64,000 nt of DNA from CAWDDG01 sp963801065 (GCA_963801065.1 CAWDDG010000002.1:124001-188000), one strand, 5' to 3'; positions 15,182 to 24,047 are shown, counted from the first letter of the stretch. Notes: generated by a model not told the origin, from the sequence alone. Numbers and translations are program-made.

Positions 15182-16482
15182 CCGTTCTCCCGCCGTCGGT
15201 TGACCGTCTCGACACGTTCCGCCCTGCTCGCGACGATCGTGGCGACCTGGTTGCGCCGTCCGGCCGGACCCTCCGCCACCAGCCGGAGCCCGCCCACCTC
15301 GACCTCGGCGCCTGGTATGGGAACGCGGCCCAGTTGCTTGGCCATCAGGCCGCCCACGCTGTCGACGTCGTCGTCGGAGAGCTCGATGCCGAACAGCTCA
15401 CCCAGGTCGTCGACGTGCAGCCGTGAGCTCACCCGAACGGAGCCGTCGTCGAGGCGCTGGACCGTCACGTCCTCCGTGTCGTACTCATCGGTGATCTCGC
15501 CCACGATCTCCTCGAGCACGTCCTCGATGGTGACGACCCCGGCAGTGCCGCCGTACTCGTCGACGACGATTGCGACGTGCGTTCGCTGCGCCTGCATCTC
15601 CCGGAGGAGGTCGTCGACCGGCTTGGAGTCGGGGACGTAGAACGCCGGCCGGAGCACCGACTCGACCCGCTCGACCGACTCGGCGTCGCGGTTGTCGTAC
15701 AGCCGCCGCGCGATGTCCTTGAGGTAGGCGATGCCGACGACGTCGTCCAGCCCGCCCGAGCCGACGACGGGGATCCGGCTGAAGCCGCTCCGCAGCGCAA
15801 GCGACTGAAACTGGCGGAGCGTCTTGTTGCTCTCGATGAACACGACGTCGGTGCGCGGGACCATGACCTCTCGGACGATGGTGTCACCGAGCTCGAACAC
15901 CGAGTGGATCATCTGCCGCTCGCCGGACTCGATCACGCGCCCGGCCTCGGCCAGGTCGACGAGCTCGCGCAGCTCGGCCTCGCTCGCGAACGGCCCCTCG
16001 CGGAAGCCCGTTCCCGGCGTGAGCGCGTTGCCGAGCAGGATGAGAAGCCGTGGCAACGGGCCGAGGACCCGGGTGATGGTCAGCAGGGGTCGCGCCGTGA
16101 CCAGAGCCACCTGCTCTGCGTGCTGCCGCCCCAGCGTTCGCGGCGCGACGCCGATGACGACGAAGGACACGACGAGCATCGCGCCGGCCGCCACGAGCAC
16201 GGCCAGCCACTGCTCGTCGAATGCGTCGAGGCAGATCACCGTCACCAGCACGACCGCCGTGATCTCGGCCGCGAGTCGAAGTAGCAGAGCGGTGCTGAGG
16301 ACGACCGCCGGATCGTCCACCAGCCGACGCACCCATTGCGCACCCCGGCGACCGCTCGCGACCAGACCGTCTGCCCGCGACCTCGAGAATGCCGTCAACG
16401 CGGCATCGGCCATCGCCAGCAGGCCCGCCACGATGACCAGGACAGCGGCGACGATGAGCATCGATATCGCGCCGGATGTCAC
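15178..16482 (-). CDS. CNNM/CBS/CorC_HlyC membrane protein
   Basis: 434 residues. Three or four N-terminal membrane helices form the DUF21/CNNM domain (to ~190). Two CBS motifs follow ('EVMVPRTDVVFIESNKTL', 'AFYVPDSKPVDDLLREMQAQRTHVAIVVDEYGGTAGVVTIEDVLEEIVGEI'), then a CorC_HlyC domain to the end. Homologues take part in magnesium/cobalt efflux or homeostasis; the older name is hemolysin C. The GTG start overlaps the ybeY stop and the stop overlaps the next start. Confidence 0.93.
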   Translation of the reverse strand: MTSGAISMLIVAAVLVIVAGLLAMADAALTAFSRSRADGLVASGRRGAQWVRRLVDDPAVVLSTALLLRLAAEITAVVLVTVICLDAFDEQWLAVLVAAGAMLVVSFVVIGVAPRTLGRQHAEQVALVTARPLLTITRVLGPLPRLLILLGNALTPGTGFREGPFASEAELRELVDLAEAGRVIESGERQMIHSVFELGDTIVREVMVPRTDVVFIESNKTLRQFQSLALRSGFSRIPVVGSGGLDDVVGIAYLKDIARRLYDNRDAESVERVESVLRPAFYVPDSKPVDDLLREMQAQRTHVAIVVDEYGGTAGVVTIEDVLEEIVGEITDEYDTEDVTVQRLDDGSVRVSSRLHVDDLGELFGIELSDDDVDSVGGLMAKQLGRVPIPGAEVEVGGLRLVAEGPAGRRNQVATIVASRAERVETVNRRRENG

Positions 16483-16943
16483 CGGCGAGCCCTCCTCCCG
16501 GCCCGCCAGTCGTCGAGCAGCTGCTTCTGCAACCCGAACATCGCCCGCTCCTCGGCCGGCTCGGCGTGGTCGTAGCCGAGAAGATGGAGGATCCCGTGGG
16601 TCGTCAGCAGGTGGAGCTCGTCCTCCAGCGAGTGCCCGGCGGCGCGGGCCTGTTGCTTCGCGACGTCGGGGCAGAGCACGACGTCGCCGAGCAGCCCCGG
16701 CTCGGGCTCCTCGTCGTCGGGCGTCGGGCGCAGCTCATCCATCGGGAACGAAAGGACGTCGGTGGGTCCGGGTTCGTCCATCCACTGGACGTGGAGCTGC
16801 TCCATGGTCTGGGGATCGACCAGCAGGACGGCCAGGTCCGCCTGCGGGTGGATCCGCATCTGGTCGAGCACGAACCTGCACAGGTCGGAGAGGGCCTTCT
16901 CGTCGAGCTCGGTCGTGGTCTCGTTGTTGACCTCGATGGTCAC
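16479..16943 (-). CDS. ybeY: Endoribonuclease YbeY
   Basis: 154 residues with the zinc motif HGILHLLGYDH (H-x3-H-x5-H) at ~115-125 and the upstream 'TDVLSFPMDE' strand. YbeY takes part in 16S rRNA 3'-end maturation and ribosome quality control. The GTG start overlaps the phoH stop, and the stop overlaps the CNNM gene. The phoH-ybeY-CNNM-cdd order is standard in actinobacteria. Confidence 0.95.
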   Translation of the reverse strand: MTIEVNNETTTELDEKALSDLCRFVLDQMRIHPQADLAVLLVDPQTMEQLHVQWMDEPGPTDVLSFPMDELRPTPDDEEPEPGLLGDVVLCPDVAKQQARAAGHSLEDELHLLTTHGILHLLGYDHAEPAEERAMFGLQKQLLDDWRAGRRARR

Positions 16944-17998
16944 GAGCGGCCCCCGGAGGCCCGGCGGCGCTCACCACGATGCGGGCCGCGGCCGCCAGCC
17001 GGAGGGCGTCCGGCGCTCTGCTCAGCGTCGTAACGCGAGTAAGCATCGACGATCTTGCCGACCAGCCGGTGCCGTACCACGTCGTGACTGGACAGCCAGC
17101 AGAAATGGACGTCGTCGAGGCCGTCCAGGATGCCTTCGACGATCTTGAGGCCGCTGTCTGTGCCGTTCGGCAGGTCGATCTGGGTGACGTCGCCAGTGAC
17201 CACCATCTTGGAACCGAAGCCCAGCCGGGTCAGGAACATCTTCATCTGTTCCGGCGAGGTGTTCTGTGCCTCGTCGAGGATGACGAATGCGTCGTTGAGG
17301 GTGCGGCCACGCATGTAGGCGAGCGGCGCGACCTCGATCGTGCCTTCGGTCATGAGTCGCGGGATCGTGGCTGGGTCCATCATGTCGTGCAAGGCGTCGT
17401 ACAGCGGACGCAGGTACGGGTCGATCTTCTCGGACAGCGTGCCCGGCAGGAAGCCGAGGCGCTCGCCCGCCTCGACCGCCGGACGGGTCAGCAGGATGCG
17501 GGTGACCTGCTTGGCCTGCAGCGCCTGGACCGCCTTGGCGACGGCGAGGTAGGTCTTGCCGGTACCAGCCGGGCCGATCGAGAACACGATCGTGTGCTTG
17601 TCGATGGCATCGACGTAGCGCTTCTGGTTCAGCGTCTTGGCCCGGATCGTGCGCCCGCGGTTGGACAGGATGTTGGCGGTCAGCACGTCGGCCGGACGTT
17701 CCGTGGTGCGCGCGCGGAGCATCGCGACGGTTCGTTCGACGGCCTCCGGTGTCAGGCCCTGGCCGGTGCGGACGACGGCGACCATCTCGTCCAGGGCGCG
17801 CTCGGCCTCCGCGATGACGCCGGGCTCGCCCGACATGGTGATCTCGTTGCCGCGGACGAGCATGTCGACCGTGGGGTAGGACTCCTCGACGACGCGGAGC
17901 AACTCGTCACCCGAGCCGAGCAGGCTCACCATCGGCACGCTCGATGGGACGACGATCCTGTGCTGGGCCCGCTGGGTGGCCCCTTGTGTCTCGGCCAT
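16940..17998 (-). CDS. phoH: PhoH-like ATPase
   Basis: 352 residues. An N-terminal KH-like region (~1-100) is followed by a P-loop ATPase: Walker A 'GPAGTGKTYLA', 'LLTRPAVEAGERLGFLPG', and Walker B 'FVILDEAQNTSPEQMKMFLTR', then 'GDVTQIDLP'. Related proteins are linked to RNA metabolism. The last ~25 residues are Arg/Gly-rich. First gene of the phoH-ybeY-CNNM-cdd operon. Confidence 0.94.
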   Translation of the reverse strand: MAETQGATQRAQHRIVVPSSVPMVSLLGSGDELLRVVEESYPTVDMLVRGNEITMSGEPGVIAEAERALDEMVAVVRTGQGLTPEAVERTVAMLRARTTERPADVLTANILSNRGRTIRAKTLNQKRYVDAIDKHTIVFSIGPAGTGKTYLAVAKAVQALQAKQVTRILLTRPAVEAGERLGFLPGTLSEKIDPYLRPLYDALHDMMDPATIPRLMTEGTIEVAPLAYMRGRTLNDAFVILDEAQNTSPEQMKMFLTRLGFGSKMVVTGDVTQIDLPNGTDSGLKIVEGILDGLDDVHFCWLSSHDVVRHRLVGKIVDAYSRYDAEQSAGRPPAGGRGPHRGERRRASGGRS

Positions 17999-18088
17999 GG
18001 TCGGCCTGGCGGCCTGTTCGCGCCTGCTTCCGGTCTCGGTTACGTGACGCGCCCATGCTACCGGCCGACTTCGCGGAGGTCCCTTTTG

Positions 18089-18436
18089 TTAACCCGGCGG
18101 CCAGTGCATGTCACGTCCGCCCAGCACGTGACCGTGCACGTGGAAGACCGACTGGCCGGCCTGGGCCCCGGTGTTGAAGACCAGCCGGTACGCGTCCAGC
18201 CCATCGGCCTCGGCGACGGCCCCCGCCTCTGCAACCATCTCGACCAGGGTGTCCGGGTCGGCTGACGCGAGCGCGGCGACATTCGGATGATGGTCGCGAG
18301 GAACGACCAGGACGTGGGTCGGCGCCTGCGGCGAGACGTCGCGGAAGGCCACCACTCGCTCAGACTCCCGCATGATCGTTGCCGGCACCTCACCCGCGAT
18401 GATGCGGCAGAACAGGCAGTCCGCGGACACGCTCAC
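18089..18436 (-). CDS. HIT-family nucleotide hydrolase
   Basis: 115 residues. The histidine triad is 'QSVFHVHGHVLGG' near residue 100, and the N-terminus 'CLFCRIIAGEVPATIM' is typical of bacterial HINT-type proteins. It probably hydrolyses adenosine phosphoramidates or related nucleotides. Separated from phoH by ~90 bp and divergent from the sigma factor gene. Confidence 0.93.
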   Translation of the reverse strand: MSVSADCLFCRIIAGEVPATIMRESERVVAFRDVSPQAPTHVLVVPRDHHPNVAALASADPDTLVEMVAEAGAVAEADGLDAYRLVFNTGAQAGQSVFHVHGHVLGGRDMHWPPG

Positions 18437-18515
18437 GCCCGCATCGTACGGGCGTGGTCAACGGCCTACGGTGGAGCCGGTAAACCGGCACGTGGTGTGG
18501 CGCGTCCGTATTGAC

Positions 18516-19097
18516 ATGGACGTAGCCCTCCCGGTGCCCATCGGTGCCGCGGCTCTACCGGGCCTGGCGCCGTTGGTCGGTGCGAGCGAAGGGCGGGCCG
18601 TGGACACCGACGCCGACCGGCTCGTCACAGAGCTGTACACGGCTCACTACGCCGGTATGGTCCGGCTCGCTGCACTGCTGCTCCGGGACCACGCGGTTGC
18701 CGAGGAGGCCGTCCAAGATGCGTTCGTGGCGCTGCACCGCCGGTGGCGACGGCTGCGAGACCCGCGCAGCGCTGCGGCATACCTGCGCACGTCGGTCGTC
18801 CACAACACCCGGTCCATCCAGCGCCGACGGGCGGTGGCGGCTCGGCACCCGGACGACGCGCCGGTCGACATGCCGAGCGCCGAGCTGGGCGCGCTCCGGG
18901 CGGTCGCGGGCCACGCCGTGGTCGACGCGCTACGCACACTGCCTCCCCGGCAGCGGGAAGCACTCGTCCTGCGCTACTACGCAGATCTGTCGGAGGCAGA
19001 GATCGCCGAGGCGATGAAGATCAGCAAAGGGGCCGTCAAGAGCCACACGTCGCGGGGCATGGCGACGCTTCGCGCGAACCTGGAGCAATGGGCATGA
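18516..19097 (+). CDS. ECF (SigE-like) RNA polymerase sigma factor
   Basis: 193 residues from ATG 18516; GTG 18600 is a possible shorter start. Sigma-70 region 2 lies at about residues 35-105 ('LYTAHYAGMVRLAALLLRDHAVAEEAVQDAFVAL'), and region 4 at ~140-190 ('LPPRQREALVLRYYADLSEAEIAEAMKISKGAVKSH'). The stop overlaps the start of the GerMN gene (ATGA). That gene occupies the place of an anti-sigma factor, so this pair may work as sigma plus membrane sensor. Confidence 0.9.
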   Translation: MDVALPVPIGAAALPGLAPLVGASEGRAVDTDADRLVTELYTAHYAGMVRLAALLLRDHAVAEEAVQDAFVALHRRWRRLRDPRSAAAYLRTSVVHNTRSIQRRRAVAARHPDDAPVDMPSAELGALRAVAGHAVVDALRTLPPRQREALVLRYYADLSEAEIAEAMKISKGAVKSHTSRGMATLRANLEQWA

Positions 19098-20185
19098 ACA
19101 ACGACGAGTCGCGGGACGAGGAGCTCCTCCGGCGCGCGCTGCGGGCGGAGGCCGACAAGGTCCTGCCGAGCCCCGACGCGCTGGCACGTATCCGTCGGCG
19201 CACCGCGCGGCCCCCGCTCTGGCGCACGCCGCTCGCGCTCGGGTTGGCCGCGGGAATCGTCACTGCCTCCGCGGTCGTGGCCGGGAGCGTCGTCGTGCTG
19301 GGCGGGTCGAACCAGGACGAAACGGTGACCGGACCGTCCGACGACACCATGGCAACATCCGACCCCAGCCCCGATCCCTCGACGTCCGGGCCGAGTGAGG
19401 CTCCGCCACCGACGTCACCGGATCCTGAGCTCACATCGCCACCTGCGGCGGTGGACAACGCGAACGTTCCGGTCTACTACGTGACCGAGCAGGCGGACGG
19501 CAGCTTCCGGCTGGTCCGGGAGTTCCGCGACGTCCCGGCCCCCGACGGCCCGGTCGTGGCTGCGGTCAAGACCATGCTGGCCGAGCCCGCGCGGGACCCC
19601 GACTACCGGAGCCTGTGGGACGCGTCGACCGACGTGGAGTCCGTGCAGATCGACGAGGGCGTCATCGAAGTCGACCTCGTCGGACCGGCCGATCACACAG
19701 ATGCCAGCGCCGACGAGGCCGAGCTGGCGACGCAGGAACTCGTCTACACCGTGACGGCGGCCGTCGCGGCAACAGGAGGAGACGGCGCGCTACCCGTGCG
19801 GATCCTCGTCGATGGCGAGCCCGCCGAGCGGATCTGGGGAGACATCGACCTTTCGGACCCGATCCGGCGCGCACCCCAGCTTGATGTCCGACAGCTGGTC
19901 CAGATCAACAACCCGGCCGAAGGCGCCGTCGTCGGACGAAGGTTCACCGTTGACGGCGAAGCCGCGGTCTACGAGGCCAACGTCCTCTGGCAGATCCTCG
20001 GCGAGGACGGCGATCTGCTGCAGGACGGTTACACGATAACGACGGCGGCCGGGACGTTCACGCCGTTCGAGCTCTCCCTCGAGCTCGAACCCGGCTCGTA
20101 CACCGTCATCGTGAGCGAGAGCGATCCCTCCAACGGCGAAGGTCGGCCCCCGATGTCCGACACCCGTGACTTCACCGTCGAGTAG
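19094..20185 (+). CDS. Membrane-anchored GerMN-Gmad2 protein (anti-sigma-like layout)
   Basis: 363 residues. A ~44-residue charged cytoplasmic tail (MNNDESRDEELLRRALRAEA...) is followed by one membrane helix (~45-70), then a Ser/Thr/Pro-rich linker to ~118. A GerMN domain follows (~120-260; 'VPVYYVTEQADGSFRLVREFR', 'VESVQIDEGVIEVDL'), and an Ig-like Gmad2 domain (~265-363; 'LVQINNPAEGAVVG') ends the protein. GerMN/Gmad2 are known from spore germination and cell-surface lipoproteins. Overlap with the sigma gene and a short tail before a single helix suggest a role in controlling it; this is inferred. Confidence 0.85.
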   Translation: MNNDESRDEELLRRALRAEADKVLPSPDALARIRRRTARPPLWRTPLALGLAAGIVTASAVVAGSVVVLGGSNQDETVTGPSDDTMATSDPSPDPSTSGPSEAPPPTSPDPELTSPPAAVDNANVPVYYVTEQADGSFRLVREFRDVPAPDGPVVAAVKTMLAEPARDPDYRSLWDASTDVESVQIDEGVIEVDLVGPADHTDASADEAELATQELVYTVTAAVAATGGDGALPVRILVDGEPAERIWGDIDLSDPIRRAPQLDVRQLVQINNPAEGAVVGRRFTVDGEAAVYEANVLWQILGEDGDLLQDGYTITTAAGTFTPFELSLELEPGSYTVIVSESDPSNGEGRPPMSDTRDFTVE

Positions 20186-20214
20186 TGGCGACCTGCGTCC
20201 CCATCGCCCTCACG

Positions 20215-21342
20215 TCACTTGAAGGCGTCTCGCAGCCGCGTGAACAAGTTGGATGCCGGCGACGAGACCGGGCCATGCACACGTTCCTCGTCGCGCAGGA
20301 CGGCGAGCTCGCGCACGAGGGCCTCCTGCCGAGCGTCGAGCCGCGTCGGCGTGCGCACCTCGAGATGAACCACCAGGTCGCCGCGTCCGGTGCCGCGCAG
20401 CCTCGGAACCCCTCGCGCCGCCACGGTCAGCGTCTGGCCATGCTGGGCGCCCGCCTTGACCTCGAGCGTCTCGGCCCCGTCGAGCGTCTCGAGCTCGACC
20501 GTGGTGCCGAGAGCCGCGGCCGTCATCGGTAGCGCCACCGTGCAGTGCAGGTCGTCGCCGCTGCGCGCGAACACCGGATGTGGTCGAACGGCCAGCTCCA
20601 CGTAGAGGTCGCCGGGCGGGCCACCGCCGGGGCCTACCTCGCCCTCGCCGGCGAGCTGGATCCGGGTGCCGGCGTCGACGCCGCCCGGGATCTTGATCGT
20701 GAGATTGCGGCGGGTGCGCACCCGGCCGTCGCCGGCGCACTCGACGCACGGCCGTGGGTTGTACGTGCCGTACCCATGGCACTGGGGGCAGGGCCGGGTC
20801 GTCATGACCTGGCCGAGGAAGGACCGCTGGACCTGGCTGACCTCTCCCCGACCCGAACAGGTCTGGCAGGTGACCAGCTGGGTGCCGGGCGACGTTCCGG
20901 CGCCCTGGCAGGCCCGGCATATCACGGCCGTGTCGACCTGGAGGTCACGGGTGGCGCCGAACGCCGCTTCGGCCAGCTCGATCTCCAGCCGGACCAGAGC
21001 GTCCTGGCCACGCCGGACCCTGCTGCGTGGCCCGCGCGCGGTCGTCGCGCCCCCGAAGAAGGCGTCCATGATGTCGGTGAAGGAGAAGCCGGCGCCGAAG
21101 CCGCCACCTGCGCCGTCGCCACTGGCGAGCGGATCGCCGCCGAGGTCGTACATCTCGCGCTTGCGGGCGTCGGCGAGCACCTCGTAGGCGTTCGTGACCT
21201 TCTTGAACCGCTCCTGCGTCGCCGGATCGGGGTTGACATCAGGGTGCAGCTGGCGCGCAAGCCTGCGGTACGCCTTCTTGATCTCCTCGGTCGACGCGTC
21301 GCGCGGGACGCCGAGAACCTCGTAGTGGTCGGTGGTGGGCAC
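20215..21342 (-). CDS. dnaJ: Chaperone DnaJ
   Basis: 375 residues: J domain with HPD ('RLARQLHPDVNPD'), a Gly-rich segment, four CxxCxGxG zinc repeats (CRACQGAG, CQTCSGRG, CPQCHGYG, CVECAGDG), then the C-terminal substrate-binding domain. It is the DnaK cochaperone. It follows hrcA by 17 nt and is the second gene of that operon, so it should be under HrcA/CIRCE heat-shock control. GTG 21342 or TTG 21345 are both possible starts. The rsmE gene that often follows dnaJ in related genomes is absent here. Confidence 0.95.
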   Translation of the reverse strand: MPTTDHYEVLGVPRDASTEEIKKAYRRLARQLHPDVNPDPATQERFKKVTNAYEVLADARKREMYDLGGDPLASGDGAGGGFGAGFSFTDIMDAFFGGATTARGPRSRVRRGQDALVRLEIELAEAAFGATRDLQVDTAVICRACQGAGTSPGTQLVTCQTCSGRGEVSQVQRSFLGQVMTTRPCPQCHGYGTYNPRPCVECAGDGRVRTRRNLTIKIPGGVDAGTRIQLAGEGEVGPGGGPPGDLYVELAVRPHPVFARSGDDLHCTVALPMTAAALGTTVELETLDGAETLEVKAGAQHGQTLTVAARGVPRLRGTGRGDLVVHLEVRTPTRLDARQEALVRELAVLRDEERVHGPVSSPASNLFTRLRDAFK

Positions 21343-21359
21343 CAAGTCTTCCCAGTTTC

Positions 21360-22385
21360 CTAGTCGTTCCCAGCCAGGATCTGGCTGACGTAACGCGCAA
21401 CGGCTCCCACCGCGGCGATTGTTCCGGGGTAGTCCATTCGGGTGGGCCCGAGCACTCCCATGCTGGCGAGCGCCCGCTCCCCCGGACCGTATCCGGTGGT
21501 CACGATCGACGCGGCCGACAGGCCCGAAGGCGCGTTCTCCTGTCCGATTCGTACGGTCAGCGTGATCGGGCTGGTCGCCTCGCCCAGCAGTCGGAGCAAG
21601 ACAACGTGCTCCTCGAGCGCTTCCAGCAGAGGTTCGAGCTCCTGGTCGAAACCCTGACCGTAGCGAGCGAGGTTGGCCGTGCCCGCCACGGCGAGGCGCT
21701 CGTCGTGCTTGTCGACCAGCGACTCCAGCAATGTGGCCGCAACGGCGGCGACCACCTTGCGGTCGGTCGGTGAGAAGGATTCGGGCAGCGACTCGATCGC
21801 TCTCGCTACCCCTCTGGTGTCCAGGCCGGCGATCGACTGGCCCAGGCGGGCACGGAGCTCGGCAAGCAACACGTCGTCGGCCTCGTGCGGTAGCTCCACC
21901 ACCCGCTGCTCGACCCGGCCGGCGTCGGTGATGAGCACGAGCAGGACTCGGGTGGTCGCCAGCGGGACAAGCTCGACGTGGCGAACCGTGGACCGGGTGA
22001 GCGACGGGTACTGGACGACGGCAACCTGCCGTGTCAGCTGGGCCAGAAGCCGCACCGTCCGCGTCACGACGTCGTCGAGGTCGATCGCCCCGTGGAGGAA
22101 GGTCTGGATCGCGCGCTTCTCGGCGGGAGAGAGCGGCTTGACCGTCGAAAGCCGGTCGACGAACAGCCGGTACCCCTTGTCCGTGGGAATCCGCCCGGCG
22201 CTCGTGTGCGGCTGGGCGATGTAACCCTCCTCCTCGAGCACGGCCATGTCGTTGCGGATGGTGGCCGGCGAGACGCCGAGATGATGCCGCTCGACCAGGG
22301 CCTTGGAGCCGACGGGCTCCTGGGTGGCCACGTAGTCCTCGACGATGGCGCGCAGGACGTCGAGCTTGCGGTCATCCAGTGACAC
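21360..22385 (-). CDS. hrcA: Heat-inducible transcription repressor HrcA
   Basis: 341 residues. N-terminal winged helix ('LDVLRAIVEDYVATQEPVGSKALVERHHLGVSPATIRNDMAVLEEEGYI', in parts) and a C-terminal dimerisation/GAF-like region ('GYGPGERALASMGVLGPTRMDYP'). GTG 22385 has AGGAGGTGTG just upstream. A CIRCE operator lies 24 bp upstream of the start, so it represses its own operon (hrcA-dnaJ). Confidence 0.96.
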   Translation of the reverse strand: MSLDDRKLDVLRAIVEDYVATQEPVGSKALVERHHLGVSPATIRNDMAVLEEEGYIAQPHTSAGRIPTDKGYRLFVDRLSTVKPLSPAEKRAIQTFLHGAIDLDDVVTRTVRLLAQLTRQVAVVQYPSLTRSTVRHVELVPLATTRVLLVLITDAGRVEQRVVELPHEADDVLLAELRARLGQSIAGLDTRGVARAIESLPESFSPTDRKVVAAVAATLLESLVDKHDERLAVAGTANLARYGQGFDQELEPLLEALEEHVVLLRLLGEATSPITLTVRIGQENAPSGLSAASIVTTGYGPGERALASMGVLGPTRMDYPGTIAAVGAVARYVSQILAGND

Positions 22386-22408
22386 TGCGGCACACCTCCT
22401 CCGTCGAC

Positions 22409-22433
22409 TGGCACTCACGTTTTCCGAGTGCCA
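22409..22433. promoter_or_regulatory. CIRCE operator
   Basis: TGGCACTC (22409-22416), a 9-nt spacer, then GAGTGCCA (22426-22433): a perfect inverted repeat matching the CIRCE consensus core (GCACTC-N9-GAGTGC). It sits immediately upstream of hrcA and is the expected HrcA binding site. Confidence 0.93.
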
Positions 22434-22655
22434 AGTCTACGTGGTCAGGGCCGGCCTTCCGTCGAGCAGCGAGCGGATGGGCGGTCCCGTTCACCTTCGC
22501 CGGTCCGGCGTCGACGCATCCCGGCGTCCGCGTTCGTCAACTTCGATTTGCGCACGCATTCTCAGTAGGTCCACAGCCCGGGCTCAGCCTTCGCACAGGG
22601 AGCCTGGCGAGCATTCGAGGCACGCCATCATCGAACGCGAGCCCGGGAGTTGTGC

Positions 22656-23435
22656 ATGGAGCAACAGATCAGTCGGCGAGCCGCTCTTACCGCCGCCGGC
22701 GGCGTGGGGCTGACCGCGCTGCTGGCCGCCTGCGCCCGCAATGGCGGAGCAGCGTCGGATGTGACGACCTCAGCACAGGTGCCGACGTCCGACGGCGGTA
22801 CGGCAACGGTCCAGCCGCAGACCACGTCGACGCCCGCGACTGCCGACCTGTTCGACGTCAGCGCAACGTGCACACTCACCCCCGAGGAGACCGAGGGGCC
22901 GTACTACTTCGAGGTCGACGCCATACGAAGTGACATCCGAGAGGACCGCGAGGGCACCCCGCTGCGGCTCGCGGTTCGGGTGCAAGACGCCGCTTGCGAG
23001 CCGGTCTTCGGCGCCGCGGTGGACATCTGGCACTGCGACGCCCTCGGCGTCTACTCCGGCTTCGAGTCGGCGTCCACCGGTGGCGGTGCGGGGGGCAGCA
23101 GAACGGACGAAGAGACCTATCTGCGCGGCGTTCAGGTGACCAACAGCGAGGGCATCGTCGAGTTCCTCACTGTCTACCCGGGCTGGTACCGGGGCCGGAC
23201 CGTGCACATCCACGCAAAGGTGCACCTCGACAGCAGGACTCTCCTCACCACCCAGTTCTTCTTCGACGAGGCCGTCACCGACGCCGTGTACGCCGACGAG
23301 CCCTACGCACAGAAGGGGCAGCGCGACACGGACAACGACTCCGACAACATCTACGACGAGCAGACGCTGCTCACACTGCGCGAAGACGGCGACGGGTACC
23401 TCGGCGCGATCACCGTCGGCGTCGCCGCAGCCTGA
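22656..23435 (+). CDS. Exported intradiol ring-cleavage dioxygenase-like lipoprotein
   Basis: 259 residues from ATG 22656. The N-terminus has a twin-arginine motif (SRRAALTAAGG) and a lipobox-like end (ALLAAC), then a Ser/Thr-rich linker. The C-terminal ~200 residues match the intradiol dioxygenase barrel: 'TEGPYYFEVDAIRSDI', 'VDIWHCDALGVYSGF', and the iron-ligand segment 'YPGWYRGRTVHIHAKVH' (Tyr plus two His). It should cleave a catechol-type aromatic outside the cell, using Fe(III) loaded before Tat export. The substrate is unknown. Confidence 0.88.
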   Translation: MEQQISRRAALTAAGGVGLTALLAACARNGGAASDVTTSAQVPTSDGGTATVQPQTTSTPATADLFDVSATCTLTPEETEGPYYFEVDAIRSDIREDREGTPLRLAVRVQDAACEPVFGAAVDIWHCDALGVYSGFESASTGGGAGGSRTDEETYLRGVQVTNSEGIVEFLTVYPGWYRGRTVHIHAKVHLDSRTLLTTQFFFDEAVTDAVYADEPYAQKGQRDTDNDSDNIYDEQTLLTLREDGDGYLGAITVGVAAA

Positions 23436-23533
23436 GGTCCGCTCCTTGGTGCGGCGGGCGGGTCGACGAACCCATCGGCTTCGTGACGGCCGACTAGTCT
23501 GTGAAGCCCGACCCCGAGCCCGGGAGTTGACCC

Positions 23534-23902
23534 GTGAGCGATGACGCACCGCCGACGCCGGCCTCGGTCCCGGAGCAAGACCGCACCTGGGCGGTCCTGG
23601 CTCACTTGACGGCCTTCCTGACCGCCTGGTTCGCGTTCGGGTTCATCGGCCCGCTGGTGATCATGCTCCTGAGGGGTGACCGATCACCGTTCGTGCGTCA
23701 TCACGCCGTCGAGGCGCTGAACTTCAATCTCAGCGTGCTGATCTACGCGGCGATCAGCGGTGTGCTCGTCTTCGTCCTGATCGGCATCGTCATGCTCATC
23801 GTCCTCGGGCTGATCTACCTCGTCGCAGTGATCACCGGTGCTACCCGGGCAAATGCCGGCCGACTCTACCGCTACCCGATCACGATCCGGTTCGTGCGAT
23901 AG
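23534..23902 (+). CDS. DUF4870 membrane protein
   Basis: 122 residues with three hydrophobic helices and the DUF4870 signature around 'RTWAVLAHLTAFLTAWFAFGFIGPLVIMLLRGDRSPFVRHHAVEALNFNL' (in parts). Function unknown. The upstream 14-mer GAGCCCGGGAGTTG (23516-23529), which includes the ribosome site, is identical to that before the dioxygenase gene (22639-22652). Confidence 0.9.
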   Translation: MSDDAPPTPASVPEQDRTWAVLAHLTAFLTAWFAFGFIGPLVIMLLRGDRSPFVRHHAVEALNFNLSVLIYAAISGVLVFVLIGIVMLIVLGLIYLVAVITGATRANAGRLYRYPITIRFVR

Positions 23903-23906
23903 CAGG

Positions 23907-23930
23907 CTGACGACGCGATCGCGTCGTCAG
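23907..23930. terminator. 24-bp perfect palindrome between convergent genes
   Basis: Bases 23907-23930 form an uninterrupted perfect palindrome centred on CGCGATCGCG, only 4 bp after the DUF4870 stop. It lies between that gene and the convergent hemW, so a bidirectional terminator is likely. There is no U tract. Confidence 0.65.
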
Positions 23931-24013
23931 GCGAGACCCAGCTTCGCCCAGATCTGGGCGGCCGGGATGCCCTCCGCTTCAGCGCCGTTCCAACCCTGCT
24001 CAGACTCGGCCAC
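23927..24013 (-). CDS. Possible 28-residue small protein downstream of hemW
   Basis: A GTG-started frame of 28 codons, beginning MAESEQGWNG and ending PAAQIWAKLGLA, 34 nt after the hemW stop. GAGG lies 4 nt before the start. Its stop falls inside the 23907-23930 palindrome. The residue mix (Trp, Gln, Ile, acidic/amphipathic) is not what random high-GC DNA gives, so a small protein or the tail of a lost gene is plausible. No family is recognised. Confidence 0.35.
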   Translation of the reverse strand: MAESEQGWNGAEAEGIPAAQIWAKLGLA

Positions 24014-24047
24014 GGATCCTCGACGGCGGCCGGTGGTTGCGGACTCC

